A DNA stretch of 43,331 nt, taken from contig JAFZTV010000097.1 of NCBI GenBank assembly GCA_017618625.1, forward strand, positions 1 to 43,331, given 5' to 3'. Positions within the stretch are counted from its first letter, which is position 1, and each line of letters opens with the position of its first letter. The stretch is from Bacteroidales bacterium (lineage in GTDB: Bacteria > Bacteroidota > Bacteroidia > Bacteroidales > P3). The position numbers and the translations under genes were made by a program. The notes under the pieces were generated by a model that saw only the letters and a list, made by a program, of their open reading frames with translations, was not told where the DNA came from and did not search any database. Shown piece after piece: positions 1 through 7,595 of the stretch.

Positions 1-9
1 AAAAACAAA

Positions 10-849
10 ATGACAGAACTTAAATTCGAAGAACTGCTTGAGGCAGGATGCCACTTTGGCCACCTTAAGCGTAAATGGAATCCCAAAATGGCTCCCTACA
101 TCTTCAAGGAGCACAACGGAATCCATGTGATCGACCTGCAGAAGACCATCGTCAAGGCTGACGAGGCTGCTGCCGCACTGAAACAGATTGCCCGTTCGGG
201 TAAGAAAATCCTTTTCGTGGCCACCAAGAAGCAGGCCAAGGACGTGGTGTCGGAGATGGTGAAAACCATTGACATGCCGTTCGTGACCGAGCGTTGGCCT
301 GGTGGAATGCTGACTAACTTCGCCACCATCCGCAAGGCTGTGAAGAAGATGAACTCGCTGGATCAGCTGATGAAGGACAAAGACTTCAACAGCATCTCGA
401 AACGCGAGCGTCTGCAGGTGCAGCGCGAACGTGCCAAACTGGACAAGAACCTCGGAAGCATTGCCGACCTGAACCGTCTGCCGAGCGCTATCTTCGTGGT
501 TGACATCCAGAAAGAGCACATCGCAGTTGCCGAGGCTCGTCGTCTCAACATCCCGACCTTCGCCATCGTCGATACCAACTGCAACCCCGAGCTTATCGAC
601 TATCCTATCCCCGCCAACGACGACGCTTCGAAGTCGATTCACGCCATCCTCAAACACATGGTCGAGGCCATCCAGGAGGGTATGAACGAGCGCATGCTTG
701 ACAAGGACGCCGCCAAGGAAGAGGAGCCCGCAACCGACGAGGCTAACGCCAACGAGGCTCCGGCCAAGGCCACCCGCCCGCGCCGCACCCGCAAGGCTGA
801 CGCCCCCAAGGCCGAAGACAAGCCTGCCGAGAAAAAGGTTGAGGAATAA
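10..849 (+). CDS. rpsB: 30S ribosomal protein S2
   Basis: S2 binds the 30S subunit next to S1 and is needed for translation initiation. The protein is 279 residues. The N-terminus (LLEAGCHFGHLKRKWNPKM) and the central ERWPGGMLTNF block are family signatures. The last ~50 residues form an Ala/Lys/Glu/Pro-rich basic tail after the globular domain, which explains why it exceeds the ~240 residues of the E. coli protein. The ATG at 10 starts the conserved N-terminus, so the gene is complete even though its promoter lies outside the window. It is followed by tsf, the near-universal bacterial arrangement, with a hairpin plus T-tract in the gap. Confidence 0.97.
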   Translation: MTELKFEELLEAGCHFGHLKRKWNPKMAPYIFKEHNGIHVIDLQKTIVKADEAAAALKQIARSGKKILFVATKKQAKDVVSEMVKTIDMPFVTERWPGGMLTNFATIRKAVKKMNSLDQLMKDKDFNSISKRERLQVQRERAKLDKNLGSIADLNRLPSAIFVVDIQKEHIAVAEARRLNIPTFAIVDTNCNPELIDYPIPANDDASKSIHAILKHMVEAIQEGMNERMLDKDAAKEEEPATDEANANEAPAKATRPRRTRKADAPKAEDKPAEKKVEE

Positions 850-870
850 TACGACAGTTATTTAACAACG

Positions 871-904
871 ACCGATTGGCAGCAACATGTCAATCGGTTT
901 TTTC
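871..904 (+). terminator. Intercistronic hairpin with T-tract between rpsB and tsf
   Basis: ACCGATTG (871-878) and CAATCGGT (891-898) form an 8-bp stem with a 12-base loop, followed by a T-run to 903. It lies 22 bases past the rpsB stop and before the tsf ATG at 926. A partial terminator here would make rpsB mRNA more abundant than rpsB-tsf mRNA, as occurs in other bacteria; that role is inferred. Confidence 0.75.
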
Positions 905-925
905 AAATCAAAAAAAGAATACATT

Positions 926-1915
926 ATGGCAAACATAACAGCAAAACAAGTAAACGAGCTGCGCCAGCTTACAGGCGTGGGTATGATGGACTGCAAAAAA
1001 GCCCTCGTCGAGTGCGACGGCGACTTCGAGAAAGCTATCGACTATCTCCGCCAGAAAGGCCAGAAGATGGCTGCCAAACGTGCTGACCGCGACGCCAACG
1101 AGGGTTGCGTCCTGGCCAAGAGCAACGGCACCTACGGCGCCGTCATCATGGTGAGCTGCGAGACCGACTTCGTGGCTACCAACGCCGGCTTCGTCGAGTT
1201 CACCACCTCCATCCTCGACAACGCCATGTCCAAAGGCCTCAAGACCAAGGACGAGGTGCTCGCCATGCAGATCGACGGCCGTCCCGTCTCCGACCACATC
1301 ACCGACCAGATTGCCAAGATAGGCGAGAAGATTGAGCTCGCTCACTTCGAGGTTGTCGAGGCCGCCAAGGTCTACGCCTACGTCCACCCGGGCAACCGTA
1401 TGGCCGCCGTGGTTGGAATGAACAAGGACGGATTCGACGAAATCGGACACGGCATCGCCATGCAGGTGGTCGCCATGCGTCCCCTCGCCGTTGACCCCGA
1501 CAGCATCCCGCAGGCCACCAAGGACAACGAGCTCAAGGTCGCCATCGAGAAGACCAAAGAGGAACTCATCGGCAAGGCCGTCGAAGCAGCCCTCAAGAAA
1601 GCCGGCATCAACCCCGCTCACGTGGACAGCGACGACCATATTAACTCCAACATGGCTAAAGGTTGGATTACCGCTGAGCAGGCCGACCTCGCTCGCAAGA
1701 TAAAGGTCGAAGAGGCCGAGAAGAAAGCTGCTTCGCTCGACGAGAAGATGATTGCCAACATCGCCAACGGCCGTCTCAACAAGTTCTTCCAGGAGAACAC
1801 CCTCCTCTTCCAGGAGAGCATCATGGAGAGCAAGATGACCGTGAAGGACTACATCGCTCACGCCGACAAGGACCTCAAATGCACTGACTTCAAACGCCTC
1901 GAACTTGGCGCTTAA
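926..1915 (+). CDS. tsf: Translation elongation factor Ts
   Basis: EF-Ts exchanges GDP for GTP on EF-Tu. From ATG 926 the product is 329 residues, starting MANITAKQVNELRQLTGVG with the N-terminal UBA-like domain (MMDCKKALVECDGD), then the TDFVAT motif that contacts EF-Tu, and a C-terminal region with the VKDY motif. An in-frame ATG at 887 would add 13 residues (MSIGFFKSK...) but lies inside the preceding terminator-like hairpin, so 926 is preferred. It follows rpsB as the second gene of the unit and ends in its own strong terminator. Confidence 0.96.
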   Translation: MANITAKQVNELRQLTGVGMMDCKKALVECDGDFEKAIDYLRQKGQKMAAKRADRDANEGCVLAKSNGTYGAVIMVSCETDFVATNAGFVEFTTSILDNAMSKGLKTKDEVLAMQIDGRPVSDHITDQIAKIGEKIELAHFEVVEAAKVYAYVHPGNRMAAVVGMNKDGFDEIGHGIAMQVVAMRPLAVDPDSIPQATKDNELKVAIEKTKEELIGKAVEAALKKAGINPAHVDSDDHINSNMAKGWITAEQADLARKIKVEEAEKKAASLDEKMIANIANGRLNKFFQENTLLFQESIMESKMTVKDYIAHADKDLKCTDFKRLELGA

Positions 1916-1945
1916 GAAAATATCTTTGAGTTGTTCATTGAAGGG

Positions 1946-1987
1946 TCAAACAACAGCATCACGTGCTGTTGTTTGATTCTTTTTTTA
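1946..1987 (+). terminator. Intrinsic terminator after tsf
   Basis: Perfect 13-bp stem: 1946-1958 (TCAAACAACAGCA) pairs with 1964-1976, loop of 5, then TTCTTTTTTT. It ends the rpsB-tsf transcript just before prmC. Confidence 0.92.
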
Positions 1988-2009
1988 ATAGTATCGGTAT
2001 TTCGGCATC

Positions 2010-2888
2010 ATGAATACAACGGCACTTGCGTTCCCGTCCAATCGCTTCTCCGACGTGGAGCGGGTATTCGTCGAGGCGCTAGCCCCAACCTATGGTGCCG
2101 ACGAGGTGCGAACCTTCGTCCTGATGCTCTGTGAGGCCTTCCTCGGGTGGGATAAGGTGGCTTATCTGCTTCACCGCTCCGAGACTATCAACCAGAGCGA
2201 CCTGCTGCGCTTTCACTGGGCGTTGGAGGACCTGAAACGTCACAGGCCGATACAGCATATCGTGGGCTATACCGATTTCTGCGACTGCCGAATAAAAGTG
2301 AACGGCAATGTGCTGATACCGCGCCCCGAGACCGAGGAGATGGTGGGGTATATAGTTTCAAGTTTCAAGTCACAAGTTTCAAGTGTGCTCGACCTCTGCA
2401 CTGGCAGCGGCTGCATTGCTATCGCGTTGAAGAAAAAGATGCCTGGGTGCAGGGTGACGGCGGTGGATATATCGGCGGAGGCGTTGGAGGTGGCGAGGAT
2501 GAACGCGGCGGACAACGACACCGAGGTGGAGCTCATACAGGGCGATGTGCTGTCGTTCAGCCGGCAGACGGTGGTCGGCGGGCAGTGGGATTTGATTGTC
2601 AGCAACCCGCCCTATATCGCCGAGTCGGAGAAGGACTCGATGCAAGCCAACGTGCTTGACTATGAGCCGTCACAGGCTCTCTTTGTGTCGGATGCCGACC
2701 CGCTGGTGTTCTACAGGCATATAGCGGCTTTTGCAAAGCAACATCTGTCGGAGAACGGCCTGTTGGCTATGGAGATAAACGAGAGGTTTGGGCACGAAAC
2801 CCTGCAGATGCTCCGCGACTACGGGTTCGCTGGCGAGTTACATAAAGATTTCCGAGGCAGGGACCGTTTCGTCACTGCCGTTCTTTAG
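2010..2888 (+). CDS. prmC: Release factor glutamine N5-methyltransferase PrmC
   Basis: PrmC (HemK) methylates the Gln of the GGQ motif in RF1/RF2 using SAM. The 292-residue product has an N-terminal helical RF-binding domain (about 1-95), the linker IPRPETE (103-109), the SAM site LDLCTGSGC (127-135, with Cys where Gly is usual), and the catalytic NPPY at 199-202. The linker between the two domains (residues 115-126) is encoded by 7-bp repeats with consensus AGTTTCA at 2354-2388; compared with E. coli PrmC from memory, the spacing here is not lengthened. The 3' end overlaps the convergent dtd gene by 17 bases. Confidence 0.95.
   Translation: MNTTALAFPSNRFSDVERVFVEALAPTYGADEVRTFVLMLCEAFLGWDKVAYLLHRSETINQSDLLRFHWALEDLKRHRPIQHIVGYTDFCDCRIKVNGNVLIPRPETEEMVGYIVSSFKSQVSSVLDLCTGSGCIAIALKKKMPGCRVTAVDISAEALEVARMNAADNDTEVELIQGDVLSFSRQTVVGGQWDLIVSNPPYIAESEKDSMQANVLDYEPSQALFVSDADPLVFYRHIAAFAKQHLSENGLLAMEINERFGHETLQMLRDYGFAGELHKDFRGRDRFVTAVL
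2354..2388 (+). repeat. Heptamer array inside prmC
   Basis: Five consecutive 7-bp units: AGTTTCA, AGTTTCA, AGTCACA, AGTTTCA, AGTGTGC. Three are identical. They encode the interdomain linker of PrmC. Confidence 0.8.
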
Positions 2889-3327
2889 AGTCGATGATGA
2901 TGGTCACGGGGCCGTCGTTGACGAGCGAGACCTGCATGTCGGCGCCGAAGCGTCCGGTCTGCACGGGCTGGCCGTATTCCTGCGACAGCCGTGCCACGAA
3001 ACGCTCATACAGCGGGATGGATATCTCTGGCCGTGCGGCGCGGATGTAGCTGGGACGGTTGCCTTTCTTGGTGCTCGCCATAAGCGTGAACTGGCTGACG
3101 ACGAGGATGCCGCCTTCGCTGAGCGAGGTGACAGGGAGGTTCATCACGCCGTCCGCATCGTCGAAGAGACGCATATTGACTATCTTACGGCAGAGCCATT
3201 CGATATCCTCGTCGCTGTCGGCCTCTTCGATGCCCACAAGCAGCATCAGCCCTTGCCCGATGGCACCAACCTGCTCGCCGGCTATGGTGACCGACGCGTT
3301 CTTGACCCTTTGAATCACTACTCGCAC
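2872..3327 (-). CDS. dtd: D-aminoacyl-tRNA deacylase
   Basis: DTD hydrolyses D-amino acids (and mischarged glycine) from tRNA. It is 151 residues, the normal length, with the N-terminal MRVVIQRVKNASVTI block, the catalytic SQFTL motif near residue 78, and the C-terminal NDGPVT motif that carries the Gly-cisPro-equivalent region. The start codon is GTG at 3327; no in-frame ATG precedes the conserved N-terminus. It begins 6 bases after the pcrA stop and is the last gene of the yigZ-pcrA-dtd operon. Its end overlaps the convergent prmC gene. Confidence 0.95.
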   Translation of the reverse strand: MRVVIQRVKNASVTIAGEQVGAIGQGLMLLVGIEEADSDEDIEWLCRKIVNMRLFDDADGVMNLPVTSLSEGGILVVSQFTLMASTKKGNRPSYIRAARPEISIPLYERFVARLSQEYGQPVQTGRFGADMQVSLVNDGPVTIIIDSKERQ

Positions 3328-3333
3328 GGCGCC

Positions 3334-5640
3334 TTATTCTATGATTGTCAGTTTAGCGAATTTCAGCAGCAGCTGTTTCTGTCCTACTCCGTCAAAGAAG
3401 ACGATGGCCTTGCGGCTGTCGCCCTCGCCTTCGACCGCCATCACCTTGCCGCGCCCGAACTTGCCGTGCTCCACATTCATGCCTACCTGTATGCGGTTTA
3501 TCTCGGCTGGTGTGTTGCCTGCGGTGGGTCCTTGCACCGGTGACTGCTTCTTGCCGTTGGCTGCTGGTTGCTTGCTGCTGGTTTTCGGCTTGGGCTTTCC
3601 TGCGTTGAAGAAGGCTCGCGGCAGCTGACCTGGCTCTGGCAGCCGCTTCCGCTGTGACGGCATCTCTATATACCGCTCGTCAATCTCTTCCACGAAACGA
3701 CTCAGTTCTTGATACGATTGTTGTCCGTACTGGTATCTCGTCTGGGCATACGACAGCGTCAGCTGCTTCTCGGCTCGCGTCACCGCCACATAGAACAGCC
3801 TCCGTTCCTCCTCTAGCTCTGGCCTCGACGTGAGCGACATTATTGACGGGAACAGGTTCTCTTCCATCCCCACCACATACACGTATGGAAATTCCAATCC
3901 TTTGGCCGCGTGTATCGTCATCATCGACACTTTGTTGGGGTCCTCTTTCTCTTTGTCCTCCGATGTGAGCAGCAGCACCTGTTGCAGGAACATATCCAGT
4001 GTCTTGAACTCCGAGGCTGTCTCTTCGTTTGTGTCTGGCGTAATCTCGTCTTCGCTGTCGCAGAACTCTTTGACGGCGTTCAGTAGCTCCTCTATGTTCT
4101 CAATGCGGTTTTGGTTGTCTGGATCGTCGTCGTCAAGCAGATGCTTCTTCAGTCCAGAGGCGGCCAGCACATGCCGTGCCAGGTCGTAGGCATCGATGCT
4201 GTACATCGATGACGTGAACCGCTTTATCATCGCCACGAAGTCGTCAATCTTGCGCTCGGTCGATACCATTATACCCAGGTCGAAGTCCTTCAGGTTCTCC
4301 AACACCGTCCAGAGGCTCACGTCGTTGTCGTTGGCTGCTGCCACTATTTTGTCCATCGTAGTCTGTCCTATGCCGCGCGGTGGATAGTTTATGATGCGCG
4401 TCAGCGACTCGTTGTCGTGGTTGTTCACCACCACCTTCAGGTATGCCAGCACGTCCTTGATTTCCTTGCGTCCGTAGAACGAGAGTCCTTGGTAGATTCT
4501 GTACGGTATGTTCATCTTCCGCAGCGCTTCCTCTATCGAGCGCGACTGTGCGTTCGTCCTGTACAGTATTGCGAAATCCTTATATTCCAAGTCGTTTGCC
4601 AAGCGCTCGTTCTGTATCGAGTCGGCCACTTTGTTTCCCTCGTCTCTCTCGTCGTTGGCCCGTATCAGTTTCAGCAGGTTGCCCTGCAGGTTGTCGGTCC
4701 ATATCTCCTTCTCAATCTGGTCTTTGTTGTTCGAAATAATCGAGTTGGCCGCGTTCACTATGTTCTGCGTCGAGCGGTAGTTCTGCTCCAGCTTGAACAG
4801 GTGCATGTTCGGATAGTCGCGCTTGAAGTTGAAGATATTCTGTATGTTGGCTCCGCGGAAGGCATATATGCTCTGTGCGTCGTCGCCCACCACGCAGATG
4901 TTCTCAAACCTCGCGGCCAGCTTCTTCACTATAAGGTACTGGCTGTGGTTCGTGTCCTGATACTCGTCCACCAGTATGTGGTGAAACCGGTTCTGGTATT
5001 TCAGCAGCACATCTGGAAAGTCTCTCAGCAGCACGTTCATGTTGAACAGCAAGTCGTCAAAGTCCATCGCCATCGAGTTTCTCAGACGTTTGTTGTATTT
5101 GTCGTATATCTCGGCTATATCCGGTCTCTTGGCCGTGACGTCCGTCTGTATGATTTCCGGGTTGTTCGCATAGTCCTCAGGTCCTATCAGGTTGCTCTTC
5201 GCCATAGAGATACGGCTCAGCACATATCCCGGACTGTAGTTTTTCGGGTCAAGGTCCAGCTGCTTCACTATGTTCTTTATCAACGACTTCGAGTCCTCGT
5301 TGTCGTATATCGTGAAGCTACGGGTATAACCCAGTTTGTCCGCTTCGGCTCTCAGCACTTTCGCAAACACCGAGTGGAACGTCCCCATCCAGATATCCTT
5401 CGCGCTGCTTCCCACCAGGCTTATGATTCTCTCCTTCATCTCGCCTGCCGCCTTGTTCGTGAAAGTCAGCGCCAGTATGTTGAACGGATCGACTCCCATC
5501 TCTATCAGGTGGGCGATGCGGTAGGTCAGCGTCCGCGTCTTGCCCGAGCCCGCACCGGCTATTATCATCACTGGTCCCTCTATGCAGGCAGCCGCCTCGC
5601 GCTGTGCCTCGTTCAGTTGGTCTAACAATTTGTCGCTCAT
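3334..5640 (-). CDS. pcrA: UvrD/PcrA-family ATP-dependent DNA helicase
   Basis: SF1A 3'-5' helicase of DNA repair and replication-conflict resolution. The 768 residues contain motif I GAGSGKT near residue 29, motif Ia (ALTFTNKAA), motif II VDEYQDTN, motif III (GDDAQSIYAFRGA), motif IV (EQNYRST), motif V (TIHAAKGLEF) and motif VI (LFYVAVTRA). A Tudor-like C-terminal domain (GMNVEHGKFGRGKV) follows a Lys/Pro/Gln-rich linker. That linker (about residues 684-697) is encoded by 7-bp-period repeats. It sits between yigZ (12 bases upstream) and dtd in one operon. The C-terminal domain fits PcrA/UvrD rather than Rep. Confidence 0.95.
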   Translation of the reverse strand: MSDKLLDQLNEAQREAAACIEGPVMIIAGAGSGKTRTLTYRIAHLIEMGVDPFNILALTFTNKAAGEMKERIISLVGSSAKDIWMGTFHSVFAKVLRAEADKLGYTRSFTIYDNEDSKSLIKNIVKQLDLDPKNYSPGYVLSRISMAKSNLIGPEDYANNPEIIQTDVTAKRPDIAEIYDKYNKRLRNSMAMDFDDLLFNMNVLLRDFPDVLLKYQNRFHHILVDEYQDTNHSQYLIVKKLAARFENICVVGDDAQSIYAFRGANIQNIFNFKRDYPNMHLFKLEQNYRSTQNIVNAANSIISNNKDQIEKEIWTDNLQGNLLKLIRANDERDEGNKVADSIQNERLANDLEYKDFAILYRTNAQSRSIEEALRKMNIPYRIYQGLSFYGRKEIKDVLAYLKVVVNNHDNESLTRIINYPPRGIGQTTMDKIVAAANDNDVSLWTVLENLKDFDLGIMVSTERKIDDFVAMIKRFTSSMYSIDAYDLARHVLAASGLKKHLLDDDDPDNQNRIENIEELLNAVKEFCDSEDEITPDTNEETASEFKTLDMFLQQVLLLTSEDKEKEDPNKVSMMTIHAAKGLEFPYVYVVGMEENLFPSIMSLTSRPELEEERRLFYVAVTRAEKQLTLSYAQTRYQYGQQSYQELSRFVEEIDERYIEMPSQRKRLPEPGQLPRAFFNAGKPKPKTSSKQPAANGKKQSPVQGPTAGNTPAEINRIQVGMNVEHGKFGRGKVMAVEGEGDSRKAIVFFDGVGQKQLLLKFAKLTIIE
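3547..3588 (-). repeat. Heptamer array inside the pcrA linker
   Basis: On the coding strand the register reads CCAGCAG, CAAGCAA, CCAGCAG, CCAACGG, CAAGAAG. Two units are identical and the rest share the CA(A/G)CA pattern. It lies between the helicase core and the Tudor-like domain. Confidence 0.55.
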
Positions 5641-5652
5641 ACGTTGCTTGTG

Positions 5653-6255
5653 CTATACTGTTTTTTCAATGCTTACTGTTCTCAGGTTCTCGAAAGCCTG
5701 TCTTACCCTCTCGCTGTTCGACTGGCGCACGCTGAATTCCACCTCACACTCCATCTCAAACCGCTGCTTGGTCAGCGTCAGCCCGTAGTCTTTCACTATG
5801 CGCATCACGTCGTTCATCTGCTCGTATTTGAACCCCACCCTGTAGCGGTCATCTACTGTGCGTTCCTCTATCGTGGCGGCTTCCAGCGCCTCGCGCGCCG
5901 CAGTCTTGTATGCGTTGGTCAATCCCGAGGTGCCTAGCAGCACCCCGCCGAAATACCTCACCACCACCACCAGCGTGTCGGTCACATCCAACGAAAGCAG
6001 CTGTCCGTATATCGGCTTGCCGCCGGTCCCCGATGGTTCGCCGTCGTCGTTCATCCTGAAAGCCGACTTCTTGGGACCTAGGGCGTAGGCGTAGCAGTGG
6101 TGCCGCGCGTCATAGTATTTCTTGCGCAGCTCGCCCAGCTTCGCCTTCACCTCCTCCTCGTTCTCCACATGGTATGCGAAAGCCAGAAACTTGCTACCTT
6201 TTTCCTTGTACAGCCCCTCCGAGCTACCTGTTATGGTCCTGTAGGTGTCCTCCAT
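5653..6255 (-). CDS. yigZ: YigZ/IMPACT family protein
   Basis: Member of the YigZ/IMPACT (UPF0029) family. The eukaryotic member regulates Gcn2; the bacterial role is unclear and probably linked to ribosomes or translation. The 200 residues include the diagnostic block GEPSGTGGKPIYGQL, followed by VVVRYFGGVLLGTSGL and AY, and a C-terminal DUF1949-like ferredoxin-fold region (about 130-195). It is the first gene of the yigZ-pcrA-dtd operon. The ATG at 6255 lies about 50 bases past a TATCTTTG promoter box on the minus strand. Confidence 0.93.
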   Translation of the reverse strand: MEDTYRTITGSSEGLYKEKGSKFLAFAYHVENEEEVKAKLGELRKKYYDARHHCYAYALGPKKSAFRMNDDGEPSGTGGKPIYGQLLSLDVTDTLVVVVRYFGGVLLGTSGLTNAYKTAAREALEAATIEERTVDDRYRVGFKYEQMNDVMRIVKDYGLTLTKQRFEMECEVEFSVRQSNSERVRQAFENLRTVSIEKTV

Positions 6256-6314
6256 CTCTACAACTCCGTGACTCTTATTAGTTTAAACTTCTTCTTTCGA
6301 CTGATGTGTTTCTA

Positions 6315-6322
6315 CAAAGATA
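6315..6322 (-). promoter_or_regulatory. -7 box of the yigZ-pcrA-dtd operon
   Basis: CAAAGATA on the plus strand reads TATCTTTG on the minus strand, a match to the Bacteroidota TAnnTTTG box. Start of transcription is expected near 6308. No good TTTG -33 box is visible. Confidence 0.6.
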
Positions 6323-6421
6323 GCAATAATTCCACTACCCCGACAGCACTTTTTATCAACCGTTTTCAGTCTCTCTCATTAACTGCTACGTTTTGACACT
6401 CGCCAGTTGCCTTTTTTTGAG

Positions 6422-6429
6422 TACCTTTG
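6422..6429 (+). promoter_or_regulatory. -7 box of manA
   Basis: TACCTTTG matches TAnnTTTG. A TTTTGACA lies upstream at 6391 with 26 bases between TTTG and the box, longer than usual. Leader of about 55 nt to the manA ATG. Confidence 0.55.
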
Positions 6430-6490
6430 CACTTCCATTGCTTAGAAACCCATTTACCCTTAAACGTATCAACATATCAACAACAGAACC

Positions 6491-7534
6491 ATGCTCTACC
6501 CTCTGAAATTCCTTCCGCTCTTCAAGAACAAAGTCTGGGGCGGCAACAAGATAGCTTCTCTCGGATTCGACTACTCTCCGCTCGAAAACTGCGGCGAGAT
6601 GTGGATTCTCTCAGGTCTTAAAGACAACGAGTCGGTGGTGGCGAACGGTCCGCTGGCAGAGAACAACCTCGCCGAACTGTTGGAGATATACATGGGCGAC
6701 CTTATCGGCGAAAAGAACTATGAGCACTACGGCAACGACTTCCCGCTGCTCATCAAGGTCATCGACGCCAACGACCGTCTTTCCATACAGGTCCACCCCG
6801 ACGACGAGCTGGCACAGGAGCGAGACATGGCGGGCGGCAAGAGCGAGATGTGGTATGTGATGGAGGCCGAGAAGGGTGCCGAGATAATCGACGGCTTTGA
6901 CGAGGTGGTGCCTAAAGAGATGATTGCCGAATATGCGGCATCGGGACATCTTGAAAAGAAACTGCATGTGGAACATCCGCAGAACGGCGATGTTTACTAC
7001 CTGCCTGCGGGTCGTGTGCACGCCTTGGGTAAAGGGCTTCTTATCGCGGAAATTCAGCAGTCGTCCGACTGCACCTACCGCCTCTACGACTATAACCGTC
7101 CCGACAAAGACGGCAAGTTGCGTGAGCTGCATGTGGCCGAGGCCTTGGATGCCATCGACTACAGCGTGGTGAAAGAGCCGCGCACCGCCTACGAATACCG
7201 CAAGAACGAGACGGTGGAGATAGTGAACACACCCTATTTCGTCACCAACCTCATATCTCTCGACAAACCCATGCGGAAGAACTTTTCCGAGCTCGACTCG
7301 TTTGTGGTGTATATGTGTGTTGAAGGCATAGCCGCGGTGAGGACGATGGACATGATAGAGCCGATGCACGCAGGCGAGTGTGTGTTGGTTCCTGCTGTGG
7401 CGGAGACGGTGGAACTCTTCTCTCAAGGTCCGGCCAAACTGCTTGAGGTGTATATCGACCCAGAGCAATATACAGGTCCCAACCGTAGCGAATCTAACGA
7501 CTGGCTGGCGCAGTTTGTGGGTGCTGAAAATTGA
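6491..7534 (+). CDS. manA: Class I mannose-6-phosphate isomerase
   Basis: Zinc-dependent interconversion of fructose-6-P and mannose-6-P, supplying GDP-mannose/GDP-fucose and allowing mannose use. The 347 residues carry the type I cupin metal ligands: Gln100 and His102 (SIQVHPDDE), Glu119 (KSEMWYV) and His177 (AGRVHAL). The C-terminal half is the second, degenerate cupin. The ATG at 6491 begins the conserved MLYPLKFLPLFKNKVWGG. The ABC exporter gene follows, with its most likely ATG 61 bases past the stop, so the two may be cotranscribed. Confidence 0.95.
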   Translation: MLYPLKFLPLFKNKVWGGNKIASLGFDYSPLENCGEMWILSGLKDNESVVANGPLAENNLAELLEIYMGDLIGEKNYEHYGNDFPLLIKVIDANDRLSIQVHPDDELAQERDMAGGKSEMWYVMEAEKGAEIIDGFDEVVPKEMIAEYAASGHLEKKLHVEHPQNGDVYYLPAGRVHALGKGLLIAEIQQSSDCTYRLYDYNRPDKDGKLRELHVAEALDAIDYSVVKEPRTAYEYRKNETVEIVNTPYFVTNLISLDKPMRKNFSELDSFVVYMCVEGIAAVRTMDMIEPMHAGECVLVPAVAETVELFSQGPAKLLEVYIDPEQYTGPNRSESNDWLAQFVGAEN

Positions 7535-7595
7535 AACTCGAGAAGTGAAAGAAGACACAGACAATAACACAAACCCGCAATCAGACAGCCAGAAG

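Noticed and set aside
908..1861. A 317-codon open frame antisense to tsf
   Set aside because: Leu/Val/Gly-rich shadow of a highly codon-biased gene; no known domain and fully inside tsf.
4417..5625. A 402-codon open frame antisense to pcrA
   Set aside because: Composition (Val/His/Gln-rich) is that of an antisense shadow, and pcrA motifs on the other strand are complete.
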